A DNA stretch of 64,000 bases from Hyphomicrobiales bacterium (GCA_900473805.1 UCMS01000008.1:310001-374000), one strand, 5' to 3'; positions 1-9,806 are shown, numbered from the stretch's first letter. The notes: generated from the sequence alone by a model not told the origin. Numbers and translations are program-made.

Positions 1-273
1 CCGTTCGCTTTCCTCGCCCCGTGCCGTCAGCATGATGATCGGCAGGCGCTCCGTTTCCGGCCGGACGCGCAGGCGGCGGCACAGCTCAATGCCCGAGACG
101 CCCGGCAGCATCCAGTCGAGGATCAGCAGGTCCGGCACCCGCTCCTGCAGACGGATCTCGGCCTCGTCGCCGCGCAGGATCGTTTCGACCTCATATCCTT
201 CCGATTCCAGATTGTAGCGCAGGAGGACGCTCAGCGCCTCCTCGTCTTCTACCACGGCAATCTTAGGTTGCAT
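1..273 (-). CDS. phoB: PhoB phosphate response regulator (partial, N-terminal receiver domain)
   Basis: This is the first 91 codons of a response regulator, and the rest lies outside the window. The receiver domain begins MQPKIAVVEDEEALSVLL, with the acidic pocket (EDEE) near residues 9-12 and the phospho-acceptor Asp in the LLILDWMLPG segment. It ends in the window just after the conserved Thr of IIMLTARG. PhoB is the DNA-binding partner of PhoR and activates genes behind Pho boxes. It is the last gene of the minus-strand pst-pho run, 28 bp after phoU. Family and position make the PhoB call firm, although the winged-helix domain is not visible here. Confidence 0.93.
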   Translation of the reverse strand, partial: MQPKIAVVEDEEALSVLLRYNLESEGYEVETILRGDEAEIRLQERVPDLLILDWMLPGVSGIELCRRLRVRPETERLPIIMLTARGEESER

Positions 274-301
274 CAGACCATCACCTCGCTGTGGCCAAGG
301 C

Positions 302-1015
302 TCATTCGGTGATCGCACCGACGGAAGACGTCAGGTCTTCCTTCGGCCGTTCGCCTTCCGGCGGCGCACCTGTTGTCATGTAGTAGATGGTCTCGGCGAT
401 GTTGGTCGCGTGGTCGCCGATGCGCTCGATGTTCTTGGCGCAGAAGAGAAGATGCGTGCAGCTGGTGATGTTGCGCGGGTCTTCCATCATGTAGGTCAAC
501 AATTCGCGGAACAGCGAGGTGTAGATCGCATCGATCTCCTCGTCGCGGTCGCGGATCGACTTCGCCTTTTCGGCCGAGCGGGTCGTGTAGACGTCGAGCA
601 CTTCCTTGAGCTGGGCAAGGGCCAGATCGGACAGATGCTCAAGGCCGCGGGCGAGCTTGCGCGGAACGCCCGTCGCCTGGATGGCGACAACGCGCTTGGA
701 ATTGCTCTTGCCGAGATCGCCGACGCGTTCGAGGTCGGAGGCAATGCGCAGGGCGCCGATGATTTCACGAAGGTCGGAGGCGACCGGCTGACGCTTGGCG
801 ATGGTGACCACGGCCTTCTCGCCGATTTCCTTCTCCATCGAGTCCATGATGACGTCGTCGGAGATCACCTTCTGTGCAAGGGCGGCGTCGGAATTGACCA
901 GCGAGCGCACGCTTTCGGCGACCATCTGTTCCGCCAGACCGCCCATCTCGGAGATGCGGCGCATCAGAAATTTCAGTTCCTCGTCGAAGGCCGAATAGAT
1001 GTGTGAGGAAGCCAT
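302..1015 (-). CDS. phoU: PhoU phosphate signalling protein
   Basis: This 237-aa protein starts MASSHIYSAFDEELKFLMRR and has the all-helical PhoU duplication, with two bundles of about 100 residues. PhoU links the PstSCAB transporter to PhoR, holding the kinase in its inhibitory state when phosphate is plentiful, and is peripheral to the inner membrane. An in-frame extension upstream to 1147 would run into pstB and lacks PhoU character, so the start at 1015 was chosen; it follows pstB by 49 bp. Conserved acidic and metal-binding positions, such as the ERVGDLGK segment and ERIGDHATNIAE near the C-terminus, are present. Confidence 0.95.
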   Translation of the reverse strand: MASSHIYSAFDEELKFLMRRISEMGGLAEQMVAESVRSLVNSDAALAQKVISDDVIMDSMEKEIGEKAVVTIAKRQPVASDLREIIGALRIASDLERVGDLGKSNSKRVVAIQATGVPRKLARGLEHLSDLALAQLKEVLDVYTTRSAEKAKSIRDRDEEIDAIYTSLFRELLTYMMEDPRNITSCTHLLFCAKNIERIGDHATNIAETIYYMTTGAPPEGERPKEDLTSSVGAITE

Positions 1016-1064
1016 AAGCCAGATCCTTGATTGTAAAGAGAGCCAGGGTATGCGCTGAGACCTC

Positions 1065-1877
1065 TCAGCCGAAGCGGCCCATGATGTAGTCTTGCGTGCG
1101 CTGATCGTCCGGGTTGGTGAACATCTTGTCGGTGTCGTTTTCTTCAACGAGTTCGCCCAGATGGAACATGGCCGTGCGCTGGGAGACGCGGGCGGCCTGC
1201 TGCATCGAGTGGGTGACGATCACGATCGTGTAGTTCTCGCGCAGTTCGTGAATCAGTTCCTCGACCTTGGCGGTCGCGATCGGATCGAGTGCTGAGCAGG
1301 GTTCATCCATCAGGATGACTTCCGGGCTAACGGCGACGGCACGGGCGATGCACAGGCGCTGCTGCTGACCACCCGACAGACCGGTGCCCGCGGCATCCAG
1401 GCGATCCTTGACTTCGTTCCAGAGGCCGGCCTTCTGCAGCGCGGTCGAGACGATCTCGTCGAGATCGGCCTTGTTCTTGGCGAGGCCGTGGATGCGCGGA
1501 CCGTAGGCGACATTTTCGTAGATCGACTTCGGGAACGGGTTCGGCTTCTGGAAGACCATGCCGACCTTGGCGCGCAGCTGCACCGGATCGACCTTCGTGT
1601 CATAGATGTTTTCGGCATCGATCAGGATGTTGCCCTCGACGCGGCAGCTCGCGATCGTGTCGTTCATCCGGTTGATGCAGCGCAGGAAGGTAGACTTGCC
1701 GCAGCCCGACGGGCCGATGAAGGCGGTCACCGAGCGCGGACGGATCTCGATGTTCACGTCGCGCAGGGCCTGCTTCTCGCCGTAGTAAACCTGCACGTCG
1801 CGTGCGGTAATCTTGGATTCAGTCATTGTCGGTGCTTTCGTCGTCGTCATCTTTGTCGAGAGATTGTTCATCATCAT
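1065..1877 (-). CDS. pstB: PstB phosphate ABC transporter ATPase
   Basis: This is the ATP-hydrolysing subunit of the high-affinity phosphate importer, about 270 aa. It shows Walker [10 protein letters not shown], the signature LSGGQQQR, Walker B VILMDEP followed by CSALDP, and the switch His in IVTHSMQQA. Three consecutive ATG codons (1877, 1874, 1871) follow an AAGGGGG ribosome-binding site. The first was annotated, but the second or third gives a more usual spacing. It follows pstA by 8 bp and precedes phoU, as in other rhizobial pst operons. Confidence 0.96.
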   Translation of the reverse strand: MMMNNLSTKMTTTKAPTMTESKITARDVQVYYGEKQALRDVNIEIRPRSVTAFIGPSGCGKSTFLRCINRMNDTIASCRVEGNILIDAENIYDTKVDPVQLRAKVGMVFQKPNPFPKSIYENVAYGPRIHGLAKNKADLDEIVSTALQKAGLWNEVKDRLDAAGTGLSGGQQQRLCIARAVAVSPEVILMDEPCSALDPIATAKVEELIHELRENYTIVIVTHSMQQAARVSQRTAMFHLGELVEENDTDKMFTNPDDQRTQDYIMGRFG

Positions 1878-1885
1878 ACACCCCC

Positions 1886-3241
1886 TTACCAACGGCGCTC
1901 AAAGCGGCGACGCAGAATGATTGCGACCAGGTTCATCAGGATCAGGAAGACCAGCAGGACGATGATGGCACCGGAGGCGCGCTCCACGAAAGCCGGGTCA
2001 CCGCGCTGGGTCCAGTTGTAGACCTGCACCGGCAGAGCCGAGGCGGGCTGGAAGAAACCATCCGGCGGACCGGCGGGGAATTCCTTGACGAAGGCGACCA
2101 TGCCGATCAGGAGCAGCGGAGCCGTTTCGCCGAGCGCACGGGCCAGGCCGATGATCGCACCGGTGAGGATGCCCGGCATGGCGAGCGGCAGCACATGGTG
2201 GAAGATCGACTGCATCTTCGAAGCACCGACGCCGAGGGCGGCATCGCGGATCGAGGGCGGTACGGCCTTCAGCGCCGAGCGCGTGGCGATGATGATGGTG
2301 GGCAGCGTCATCAGGGTCAGGACCAGACCACCCACGATCGGCGCCGATTGCGGCAGACCGGCGAAGTTGATCAGCACGGCAAGACCGAGGATACCGAAGA
2401 CGATCGAAGGAACGGCCGCAAGGTTGGCGATGTTGACCTCGATGAGATCGGTGAACCAGTTCTGCGGAGCGAACTCCTCGAGATAGATCGAGGTGGCGAC
2501 GCCGATCGGCAGCGACAATGCCAGGACGATCAGCATCATGTAGGCCGAGCCGATGATAGCCACGCCAAGGCCGGCGGCTTCCGGACGTGTGTCCGAGGCG
2601 TCCGCCGAGGTGAAGAAGGACCAGTTGAACTTCGTCACCAGAATACCGGCCTGCTTCAGCGTGTCGGCGAGAACCAGTTGCTCAGGCGAAATGTTGCGAT
2701 CGAGCTTGGCGCTCTCCATCGTTACGCGGCCCTTGTAGTAGCCGTCGATACGGCCGGCTGCGAGCAGATCGAAGGAAACCGTCTTGCCAATGACCGAAGG
2801 GTCGGCCAGCACATAGTTGCGCAGGTTGGCCGGGGCATCCTTGGAAACGAGTTCTGCCACGGACTTGGGCGTAAGGCCTTCGGCGGCGAGCCCCTTGGCA
2901 GCGATCGTGTCAGCGAGTGCCTTTTCGATGAGCGGCGCGTAGCCGAAGGTGGATACCTTCGAGATGGCAGCGCGATCACCGGTGCCAGAAGGATCGAGCT
3001 TGGCCGGATCCAGATAGACGTCGATCGTGATGTAGGTCTGCTGGAAGGATGACAAGCCGTTGGTCAGGATCGATGCCAGCAGGCCGACGAGCGCGATGAT
3101 GCCGAAGGCGACAGCGGCCTTGCCGAGCAGGCGGAAGCGGGCTTCGGCGGCATTGCGCTTGCGGGTCCGTTCGTCGACGCTCAGAAGAGACTTGGCCTGC
3201 CCCTTTGCAGCGGGGGCTCCGAATGCGGTGAGGTCGGTCAT
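1886..3241 (-). CDS. pstA: PstA phosphate ABC transporter permease
   Basis: This 451-aa inner-membrane permease has one N-terminal helix (about residues 38-64), a long periplasmic stretch to about residue 220, and a C-terminal BPD_transp_1 core. The core includes the EAA-type loop [23 protein letters not shown] split around the conserved Gly. The extended N-terminal region is typical of alphaproteobacterial PstA, which is longer than the E. coli protein. Its ATG overlaps the pstC stop by 4 bp (ATGA), which indicates translational coupling. Confidence 0.95.
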   Translation of the reverse strand: MTDLTAFGAPAAKGQAKSLLSVDERTRKRNAAEARFRLLGKAAVAFGIIALVGLLASILTNGLSSFQQTYITIDVYLDPAKLDPSGTGDRAAISKVSTFGYAPLIEKALADTIAAKGLAAEGLTPKSVAELVSKDAPANLRNYVLADPSVIGKTVSFDLLAAGRIDGYYKGRVTMESAKLDRNISPEQLVLADTLKQAGILVTKFNWSFFTSADASDTRPEAAGLGVAIIGSAYMMLIVLALSLPIGVATSIYLEEFAPQNWFTDLIEVNIANLAAVPSIVFGILGLAVLINFAGLPQSAPIVGGLVLTLMTLPTIIIATRSALKAVPPSIRDAALGVGASKMQSIFHHVLPLAMPGILTGAIIGLARALGETAPLLLIGMVAFVKEFPAGPPDGFFQPASALPVQVYNWTQRGDPAFVERASGAIIVLLVFLILMNLVAIILRRRFERRW

Positions 3242-4698
3242 TCGTACTGCTCCCGGTACTTACGGACGATGTAGAGGGCGATCACGTTCAGGAGGAGCGT
3301 GATGACGAAAAGGGTGAGGCCGAGCGCGAAGGCGACCAGGGTCTCGGGGCTTGCAAATTCGGTGTCGCCCGTCAGCTGGCTGACGATCTTGACCGTCACC
3401 GTCGTCATCGCCTCGAAAGGATTGAGATCGAGCTTGGCCGAGGCCCCTGCCCCGAGCACGACGATCATGGTCTCACCGATCGCGCGGCTGGCGGCGAGCA
3501 AGACGGCGCCGACAATACCCGGAAGGGCGGCTGGCAGAACGACCTGTTTGATGGTCTCCGACTGGGTGGAACCCAGCGCATAGGAGCCGTCACGCAGCGC
3601 CTGGGGAACGGCATTGATGATGTCGTCCGACAGCGAAGAAACGAAGGGGATGATCATCACGCCCATGACCAGGCCGGCGGTCAGAACGGAGGAGGACGAG
3701 CTTCCAAGACCCATCGGCTGGGCGAGCCAGTCGCGCAGGAAAGGACCGACCGTCACGAGTGCGAAGAGACCGTAGACGATGGTCGGGATACCGGCCAGCA
3801 TTTCGATCGCTGGCTTGACGATGCTGCGGGTCTTTGGACCGGCATATTCCGACAGAAACACCGCGATCATCAGGCCGATCGGAACGGCAATGATCAGCGA
3901 GATCAGCGAGACGTAGAAGGTGCCCCAGAGCAGCGGCAGGATGCCGAGATCGGATCCACCGCGGAACTGCGGGTTCCAGACGGTCGAGAAGAAGAAGTCC
4001 TGGGCCGGATAGATGGTGAAGAAGACATAGGTTTCGACGACCAGCGAACCGACGATGCCGACCGTGGTCATGATCGCCACCAGCGAGGAGATCATCAGGA
4101 TCGCCTTCACGAAGCTCTCGCTGATGTTGCGGGCACGCAGTTCGGGGTCGATGCGGATATAGGCAAGCGGCAAGGCGCCAATGGCGAGCGCGAAGACCGC
4201 GATCGTCATCAGCAACTGGCTGAAATCAATATCGGCACGGTAGGCCTTGGCCGCCTCGAAGACTTCCGCCGGAACGTCTGCACCGAGCGCAATGCCAGCG
4301 GCGGCAAGGCGGCTGCGAATATTGTCTGCGTCCAGCGCCTTGATGTCGACGTCGGTACCGGCCTTCGCATCGGCTTCCCGCAGCACGGCGAGGCCGTCGC
4401 CGATGCGGCGGACATCCGCCATGACGAGGCTGTGTGCGCCGCCTTGCGGGACAGACGCATCCGTGATCATGCCGCTGATACGAGCGTCGATGATGGGATG
4501 CTGCAGGGTCAGCCAGAGCATCAGCAGGATCAGCGCCGGGACGGCGGTAATCAGGGCGACCGTCTGGCCGTAGAAACCGGGAAGAGAATGCAGCTTTCTG
4601 CCGCGTTCGGCCGAGAGGGACATCGCCCGTCGGCGTCCCAGCGCGTAACCGATCGCCGCAAGGGCCAATACGCCCAGGATGATGATACTAACGTCCAT
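3238..4698 (-). CDS. pstC: PstC phosphate ABC transporter permease
   Basis: This 486-aa membrane protein is the second permease of the Pst importer. It has an N-terminal helix (residues 4-22), another after the GFYGQTV segment, a periplasmic region to about residue 170, and the BPD core with loop QALRDGSYALGSTQSETIKQ. It is translationally coupled to pstA by an ATGA overlap. A stem-loop lies between it and pstS, which may lower its level relative to the binding protein. Confidence 0.95.
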   Translation of the reverse strand: MDVSIIILGVLALAAIGYALGRRRAMSLSAERGRKLHSLPGFYGQTVALITAVPALILLMLWLTLQHPIIDARISGMITDASVPQGGAHSLVMADVRRIGDGLAVLREADAKAGTDVDIKALDADNIRSRLAAAGIALGADVPAEVFEAAKAYRADIDFSQLLMTIAVFALAIGALPLAYIRIDPELRARNISESFVKAILMISSLVAIMTTVGIVGSLVVETYVFFTIYPAQDFFFSTVWNPQFRGGSDLGILPLLWGTFYVSLISLIIAVPIGLMIAVFLSEYAGPKTRSIVKPAIEMLAGIPTIVYGLFALVTVGPFLRDWLAQPMGLGSSSSSVLTAGLVMGVMIIPFVSSLSDDIINAVPQALRDGSYALGSTQSETIKQVVLPAALPGIVGAVLLAASRAIGETMIVVLGAGASAKLDLNPFEAMTTVTVKIVSQLTGDTEFASPETLVAFALGLTLFVITLLLNVIALYIVRKYREQYE

Positions 4699-4717
4699 TT
4701 TGCCCCGCCATGCCTTC

Positions 4718-4752
4718 GGAAACGAAAACCGGCGGCACTGATGTGCCGCCGG
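4718..4752 (-). terminator. Intercistronic stem-loop between pstS and pstC
   Basis: A perfect 10-bp stem (CCGGCGGCAC / GTGCCGCCGG, 4729-4738 and 4743-4752) with a 4-nt loop is followed on the minus strand by TTTTCGTTT. It lies in the 66-bp gap after the pstS stop. It resembles an intrinsic terminator and probably acts as an attenuator or 3' stabiliser, making PstS more abundant than the membrane subunits. Confidence 0.75.
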
Positions 4753-4764
4753 TCAGATCGAGCC

Positions 4765-5805
4765 TTAGTTCAGCGGCGCCATCGGCGTGCGAGCCTTGAC
4801 GGCTGCCTGCGTCTTGGCCAGTTCCGGATCCGAAACCAGACCGTAAGCGGCGAGCGGACCGTTCGGGCCGGCGATTTCGTCAGAGACGAAGAACTCTACG
4901 TATTCCTGGAGACCCGGGATAACGTCGAGGTGAGCGTTCTTGACGTAGAAATAGAGCGGACGCGAAACCGGGTATTCGCCCTTGGCGATGGTTTCAACCG
5001 AGGGAACAACGCCTTCCATGGTGGCTACACGCAGCTTGTCGGTGTTGTTCTGGTAGAAGGACAGGCCGAAGACGCCGATGGCGTTCTTGTTGGCCGCGAT
5101 GCGAGCCAGCGTTTCCGGATAGTCGCCGTCGATGTCAACCGAGACGCCATCGGTGCGCAGAGCGTTGCAAGCCTTCTTGGCAGCATCCTTGTCGCCATTG
5201 TTGGCGGCGAGCAGAGCTTCCAGCGTGCCGTCCTTTTCGCAGCCGGCTTCGATGACCTTCACGTCGAAGACTTCGCGGGTGCCGTGCTTGGTGCCCGGGA
5301 TGAAGGCGAGGATCGGCTGCGCCGGCAGGTCGGCGCGGATCTCGTTCCAGTTCTTGTACGGGTTGTCGACCAGCTTGCCGTCCTTGACGACCTGAGCTGC
5401 AAGGGCGCTGTGCCAGTCAGCTGCGGTGAAGGCATATTCCGGGCCGCTGATTTCAGAGGCGAAGACGATGCCGTCGTAACCGATGCGGACTTCCTGGATG
5501 TCGTTTACGCCATTGGTCTTGCAGAGCTCGATGTCGGACTTGCTGATGCGCGACGAGGAGTTTGCGATGTCGATGGTGTTTTCGCCCACGCCTTCGCAGA
5601 GCTTCTTGCGGCCGGCGCCAGAGCCGCCGCCTTCAACAACCGGCGTGCCGAAGTCGAAGTTTTCGCCGAAGGCTTCGGCAACGATCGATGCGTAGGGAAG
5701 AACGGTGGAGGAGCCAGCGATCTGGATCTGGTCGCGGGCGACTGCTGCGCCGGCGAAGGCCACGGTGGCCGCCAAGGCAGCGAGGGAAAGTTTCAGAGCG
5801 GTCAT
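4765..5805 (-). CDS. pstS: PstS periplasmic phosphate-binding protein
   Basis: This 346-aa high-affinity phosphate receptor begins with a Sec signal peptide (MTALKLSLAALAATVAFAGA, cleavage probably after AVA). The mature part has the phosphate-contact motif IAGSSTVLPY and GGGSGAGRKKLCEG. The ATG at 5805 was chosen because GGGAG lies 6 nt upstream; an ATG two codons earlier is too close to that site. It is the first gene of the pst operon and has a Pho box upstream at 5902-5930. Confidence 0.96.
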   Translation of the reverse strand: MTALKLSLAALAATVAFAGAAVARDQIQIAGSSTVLPYASIVAEAFGENFDFGTPVVEGGGSGAGRKKLCEGVGENTIDIANSSSRISKSDIELCKTNGVNDIQEVRIGYDGIVFASEISGPEYAFTAADWHSALAAQVVKDGKLVDNPYKNWNEIRADLPAQPILAFIPGTKHGTREVFDVKVIEAGCEKDGTLEALLAANNGDKDAAKKACNALRTDGVSVDIDGDYPETLARIAANKNAIGVFGLSFYQNNTDKLRVATMEGVVPSVETIAKGEYPVSRPLYFYVKNAHLDVIPGLQEYVEFFVSDEIAGPNGPLAAYGLVSDPELAKTQAAVKARTPMAPLN

Positions 5806-5901
5806 AATCATCTCCCGGAATGGGCTTGTGTGTCTTTGCGGCCGAGCGGCGTCTGCCAAGCTCCGGCAGCTGCTTCATAGCGGCTCTCAGCTCACGCTTT
5901 T

Positions 5902-5930
5902 ATGTCAGTTGGATGAAACATTTGTGACAC
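5902..5930 (-). promoter_or_regulatory. Pho box upstream of pstS
   Basis: Read on the minus strand this is three 7-mers at 11-bp spacing: GTGTCAC, AAAT, GTTTCAT, CCAA, CTGACAT. Each resembles the PhoB half-site CTGTCAT with 5 to 6 of 7 matches. It lies about 100 bp before the pstS start and just downstream of phoR, where PhoB would activate pstSCAB-phoU-phoB. The site was identified by eye from the known consensus. Confidence 0.8.
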
Positions 5931-5991
5931 TTCATCTCATTGAAAAAACTATCCATTTTTCAACGCAGTCATGTCAGGGGAGAGTTTTATG

Positions 5992-7266
5992 TCAAAATCG
6001 GACTGTAAACTCGCTGCCGACGCCCAATTCCGACTTCACGATCAGGCGGGCGCGGTGGCGCGTGAGAATGTGCTTGACGATCGCAAGACCGAGACCCGTC
6101 CCCTTTTTCGAGCGACTGTCCTCTACATTGACCCGATAGAAACGCTCCGTCAGGCGAGGAACATGTTCGGCCGGAATGCCTGGCCCGTGGTCTCGGACGC
6201 GAACTTCCGTGCCCAGGCCAGGCTCGCGACGCAAGACCACGTCGACAAACTTGCCTTCCTGGCCGTATTTGCAGGCATTCTCCATCAGGTTCTCGAAGAC
6301 CTCGACCAGTTCGTCGCGCTCGCCCATCACCTCGACCTTTTCCTCCGGCAGATCGAGCCGGATCTCGACACCGAGATCTGCGGCCAGGGGGGCAAGACTG
6401 TCCCGGACATGACCGAGCACCGGCTTCAGGTCGACCATCTGATCAGGCGGCAGATGCGCCTTGAGTTCGAGGCGCGACAGCGACAGGAGATCGTCGACGA
6501 GACGGCTCATGCGGTTGGCCTGATCGAGCATGATGGCCAGGAAGCGCTCCTTGGCCTTGGCATCATCTTTCGCCGGCCCCTGCATGGTCTCGATGAAGCC
6601 GCGCAAGGAGGCGAGCGGGGTGCGCAATTCGTGGCTGGCGTTCGCGACGAAATCGCTGCGCATCCGGTCGAGCCGGCGCAGTTCGGAGATGTCGCGGAAG
6701 GAGAGGAGAAACAGAGGGCGCCCGTCAGCCTCCACAGGTGCCACGCGCACGATATACACACGCTCCGACGGTAGCCGCTCCGAATGCTCGATCTGATTGG
6801 GGGTTGCCGTCTCGATCGTCTCCCGGATCATGTCGAGGATACCGGGAGAACGCCAGCGGGCGGAGACATGCTGGCCCTCGCCGAGATCACCGAAGGCACG
6901 CTCGGCCGCCGCGTTCTGGGCAAGCAGGTCCGCCTGCGCGCCCATCACGATCACCGGCATATCGAGCGCCTCGATCGCAGCGCGGATAGAGGGCAGCGGA
7001 TCGACGGGCATGGCTGGCTGCAGGGTGGCGATCGTTGGGGCGCCATCATCTTCGGCGCGCGGGTCGACCACGATGACGAGGCCGACAAGCAGCACGAAGA
7101 GCACAAGGGCATATCCTGCCGCCGCGCCCGAGTACCAGGCCGCCACGGCCATCAGCGCACAACCGACGATCGCCAGCCAGCGCGAGAGCAAATGCCTCAT
7201 GGGGCGGCGCCAGCCGCTGCTCTCACCGTTTTCTGCCACCTGCAACGCACCTCGCGCTTCACCCAT
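5992..7266 (-). CDS. phoR: PhoR phosphate-sensing histidine kinase
   Basis: This 424-aa membrane sensor has two adjacent helices (about residues 30-47 and 51-68) with almost no periplasmic loop, as in PhoR proteins that sense through PstSCAB-PhoU. A PAS-like region (about 92-190) follows, then HisKA with phospho-acceptor His212 in NASHELRTPL, and HATPase_c with N box NLMENACKYG and G boxes DHGPGIP and GTGLGLAIVK. The start at 7266 has only a weak AGG; an alternative is Met at 7200, just before the first helix. It phosphorylates PhoB. Confidence 0.94.
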   Translation of the reverse strand: MGEARGALQVAENGESSGWRRPMRHLLSRWLAIVGCALMAVAAWYSGAAAGYALVLFVLLVGLVIVVDPRAEDDGAPTIATLQPAMPVDPLPSIRAAIEALDMPVIVMGAQADLLAQNAAAERAFGDLGEGQHVSARWRSPGILDMIRETIETATPNQIEHSERLPSERVYIVRVAPVEADGRPLFLLSFRDISELRRLDRMRSDFVANASHELRTPLASLRGFIETMQGPAKDDAKAKERFLAIMLDQANRMSRLVDDLLSLSRLELKAHLPPDQMVDLKPVLGHVRDSLAPLAADLGVEIRLDLPEEKVEVMGERDELVEVFENLMENACKYGQEGKFVDVVLRREPGLGTEVRVRDHGPGIPAEHVPRLTERFYRVNVEDSRSKKGTGLGLAIVKHILTRHRARLIVKSELGVGSEFTVRF

Positions 7267-7442
7267 GCCAAGCCTGATAAAGGTGATTCATGACAGAAGT
7301 TCCGGTGGCCTGCCATGGCGGGCGGCGCTTTATCCCCGCCGACATCCTGTTGCGCTCCATCTTGGATGCCGGCCTTGCGCTCTATCTTCGCATGCGCTCA
7401 ATTATCAAGGACAAACAGGGCCAGTGGAGCCGGAGGAAGACC

Positions 7443-8324
7443 ATGGATACGCAAAGCCAGAGCCGTGCCGTCACCTTGAAGATCCGTGGCAAGGAGCGGA
7501 TCTTCGACATCGACCTGCCAGACCTGCCGGATTGGATCGAGGACGCGGCACTGAAGTCCGGCGGCTTTCCCTATGACAAGAAGCTCTCGGAAAAGGACTA
7601 TGTCGAGGAACTGACCCAGTTGCAGATCGAACTGGTGAAGGTGCAGTTCTGGATGCAGAAGACGGGACAGCGCGTCATGGCGCTGTTCGAAGGCCGGGAT
7701 GCCGCCGGAAAGGGCGGTGCGATCAGCGCCACCCTCGCTTACATGAACCCGCGCTCCGCCCGTGTCGTCGCACTGACCAAGCCGACAGAAACGGAAAAGG
7801 GACAATGGTATTTCCAGCGCTATGTCTCGCATTTCCCCACCGCCGGAGAATTCGTGCTCTTCGATCGGTCCTGGTACAATCGCGCCGGGGTCGAGCCGGT
7901 GATGAACTTTTGCACGCCGGAGCAATACGAAGCCTTCCTGAAGCAGGCACCGCGCTTCGAGAAGCTGATCGAGCAGGAAGGCATCCACTTCTTCAAGTTC
8001 TGGCTGGATACCGGGCAGGAAATGCAGCTCAAGCGCTTTCACGATCGGGCACATGATCCGCTGAAATGCTGGAAGCTGTCACCCATGGACATCGCCGCCC
8101 TGCACAAGTGGGACGACTACACCCAGAAGCGCGACCGTATGTTGAAAGAAACGCATACGGAGCGGGCTCCCTGGACCGTGCTGCATGCCAACGACAAGCG
8201 CCGGGCACGGCTGAACCTGATCCGCCATATCCTTCTGTCTCTGGACTACGAGGGCAAAGACAAGGACAAGATCGGCAAGCTGAACAAGAAGATCATCGGC
8301 AGCGGCCCGGGCTTTCTCGACTGA
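7443..8324 (+). CDS. ppk2: PPK2 family polyphosphate kinase (class I)
   Basis: This 293-aa cytoplasmic kinase uses polyphosphate to phosphorylate nucleoside diphosphates. It shows Walker [12 protein letters not shown] (residues 82-92), the lid and Walker B region [14 protein letters not shown], and the C-terminal family segment [16 protein letters not shown]. The ATG at 7443 has a GGAGGA site 5 nt upstream. A longer reading frame from 7290 has no such site and the extension looks non-coding. It is divergent from phoR, which fits a role in phosphate storage, although no Pho box was found in the 176-bp gap. Confidence 0.93.
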   Translation: MDTQSQSRAVTLKIRGKERIFDIDLPDLPDWIEDAALKSGGFPYDKKLSEKDYVEELTQLQIELVKVQFWMQKTGQRVMALFEGRDAAGKGGAISATLAYMNPRSARVVALTKPTETEKGQWYFQRYVSHFPTAGEFVLFDRSWYNRAGVEPVMNFCTPEQYEAFLKQAPRFEKLIEQEGIHFFKFWLDTGQEMQLKRFHDRAHDPLKCWKLSPMDIAALHKWDDYTQKRDRMLKETHTERAPWTVLHANDKRRARLNLIRHILLSLDYEGKDKDKIGKLNKKIIGSGPGFLD

Positions 8325-8356
8325 GAAGCCTCCCCCGCCTCTCAGCCCATTTACCC

Positions 8357-8379
8357 GCCGGGACGATCACTGTCCCGGC
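8357..8379. terminator. Bidirectional hairpin between ppk2 and the 8367 gene
   Basis: GCCGGGAC (8357-8364) pairs with GTCCCGGC (8372-8379) across a 7-nt loop, between two convergent genes. The stem includes the stop codon of the minus-strand gene. Poly-U tracts are weak, so termination is a moderate inference. Confidence 0.5.
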
Positions 8380-9557
8380 AGAACGCGCACGGCGTAGAGG
8401 TTGAGCCCGCGCCCCTTGCCCGACAGATCGGCGTTGACGATCAACTTGCCCGGTGTCGACGGTGCCATGCCGCTGTCGAAAGTGACGCGGAACAGCGCGT
8501 CGAGCTTTTGCGGATTGACGGTGAAGCGATGGCGCGGGCAGTCGCCCATCCGCGGGAAATCGCATTCCACCGAGATCTGCACCGGGTTGTCGTCCGGGGA
8601 CTGGACCGTCAAGGCAATCGTCGAGGTGCGGCCGGCGAGCTCACGCAGCACATTGACCGGCACCGTGATCTCTACGGCACCTTCGGCATCGCTACTGCGC
8701 GAGACGATGCGGGCTGCGGTCCCGTCGCTCGCCGTCACCATGTCGACGGTCGCATTGGCGCGGGGATGCAAAGCGGAGATCTGGTCCGGGGCGAACACGC
8801 CGATCCAGTCGTCGGTGAAGCCGCCGCGGGTGTCGATGGCCTGCGGCCCCTGCGGAACTTCGGCCGGTGCCGGCGCGCCGGAAAAATCCTCTTCCTCGGC
8901 GCGCGGCGGCGGATTGGGAACGCTGGTGTCGCGCTCGGCCGCTGTCAGCAGCAGACCCGACGTATAGACCCACCAAACGCCGATGCCGAGTGCTGCAAGG
9001 AAAATGGTGAAAATCATCAGGCGCGCCACACCGCCACGGCGTTTGCGCCGCGGCTGAACGGCCCGTTCGGAACGCATGTCCGGGACCGGCCCTTCATCGG
9101 CGAGATGCGCCTCGAGACTGTCCGGCTTTGATGATCGCAGATCCTCATCGAAAGCGGGTTCGCGGTCGGCCACCGGATCAACCGGCGGGGCATGCTCGAC
9201 GGGATCGGCGGCAAAGCCCGGCTCGACGCGGCCAGTCTGACGATCGCCCGTGACACGCGACGCGGCCGGACCTTCAACTGTGACGTCCGGCGCGGCGGAC
9301 GACTGAGGCTGAACCGTGGGGACCGGTGGCTCGACGCGCATGTCGAGGCGTGCGCGTTCTTCCAGCTCGATCGCGTGGATCAGCGCTTCCAGGCGCCGCC
9401 GCTGGTGATTGATCGCTTCGGGATCTTCGACATTCTGCTTGCGCAGTCCGGTTTCCAGGGCCTGTCGGGCGGACTGATAAACCCGTGCCCGTGATTCGGC
9501 ATTGGCCCGGTCAGAACGCTCCAGGGCATTCCGGATGGCTGTTTCCAATCCGCTCAT
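8367..9557 (-). CDS. Single-pass membrane protein of unknown function
   Basis: This 396-aa protein starts MSGLETAIRNALERSDRANA, 11 nt after AAGGAG. Residues 1-90 are helical, Arg/Glu-rich and coiled-coil-like. A Pro/Asp/Glu-rich disordered linker follows to about residue 175, then a basic RRKRRGG stop-transfer patch and one membrane helix (ARLMIFTIFLAALGIGVWWV). The rest (about 140 residues) should be periplasmic and looks like a beta-rich domain with CDFPRMGDCPRHRF. It resembles conserved rhizobial hypothetical proteins; no function can be assigned. Confidence 0.85.
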   Translation of the reverse strand: MSGLETAIRNALERSDRANAESRARVYQSARQALETGLRKQNVEDPEAINHQRRRLEALIHAIELEERARLDMRVEPPVPTVQPQSSAAPDVTVEGPAASRVTGDRQTGRVEPGFAADPVEHAPPVDPVADREPAFDEDLRSSKPDSLEAHLADEGPVPDMRSERAVQPRRKRRGGVARLMIFTIFLAALGIGVWWVYTSGLLLTAAERDTSVPNPPPRAEEEDFSGAPAPAEVPQGPQAIDTRGGFTDDWIGVFAPDQISALHPRANATVDMVTASDGTAARIVSRSSDAEGAVEITVPVNVLRELAGRTSTIALTVQSPDDNPVQISVECDFPRMGDCPRHRFTVNPQKLDALFRVTFDSGMAPSTPGKLIVNADLSGKGRGLNLYAVRVLPGQ

Positions 9558-9765
9558 TGGTCGCCATACTCCTTCGGGGATCGCCCCTGCCACATCGCAT
9601 CCATAGTTTCGATTCGGTAAACGCTCGATTTTTCAAGGGCAAGCCCGGAAGCCTGCTATGGCTGCGAATAAACACAGGAATGAGACCAGCCGCTTCGATC
9701 TTGCCACAGGTTGGGGCTCTTACCGATCCTACGGCTCTCTTTCCCAAGTCCGCAGGATCTGTTAT

Positions 9766-9788
9766 TTGACGTTTGCGTAAACGTAAAC
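9766..9788. promoter_or_regulatory. Palindromic operator upstream of the nitronate monooxygenase
   Basis: TTGACGTTTGCGTAAA (9766-9781) matches 14 of 16 bases of the perfect palindrome upstream of fadD at 43977-43992. The overlapping GTTTGCGTAAACGTAAAC (9771-9788) is also near-palindromic. It ends 18 nt before the ATG. The motif resembles sites described for LiuR, the MerR-family regulator of acyl-CoA catabolism in proteobacteria; which protein binds is an inference. Confidence 0.6.
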
Positions 9789-9806
9789 TTCCTGGGAGGT
9801 GAAGTG

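Noticed and set aside
7290..7442. Upstream extension of ppk2
   Set aside because: The extra 51 codons lack PPK2 similarity and the internal ATG at 7443 has a strong GGAGGA site.
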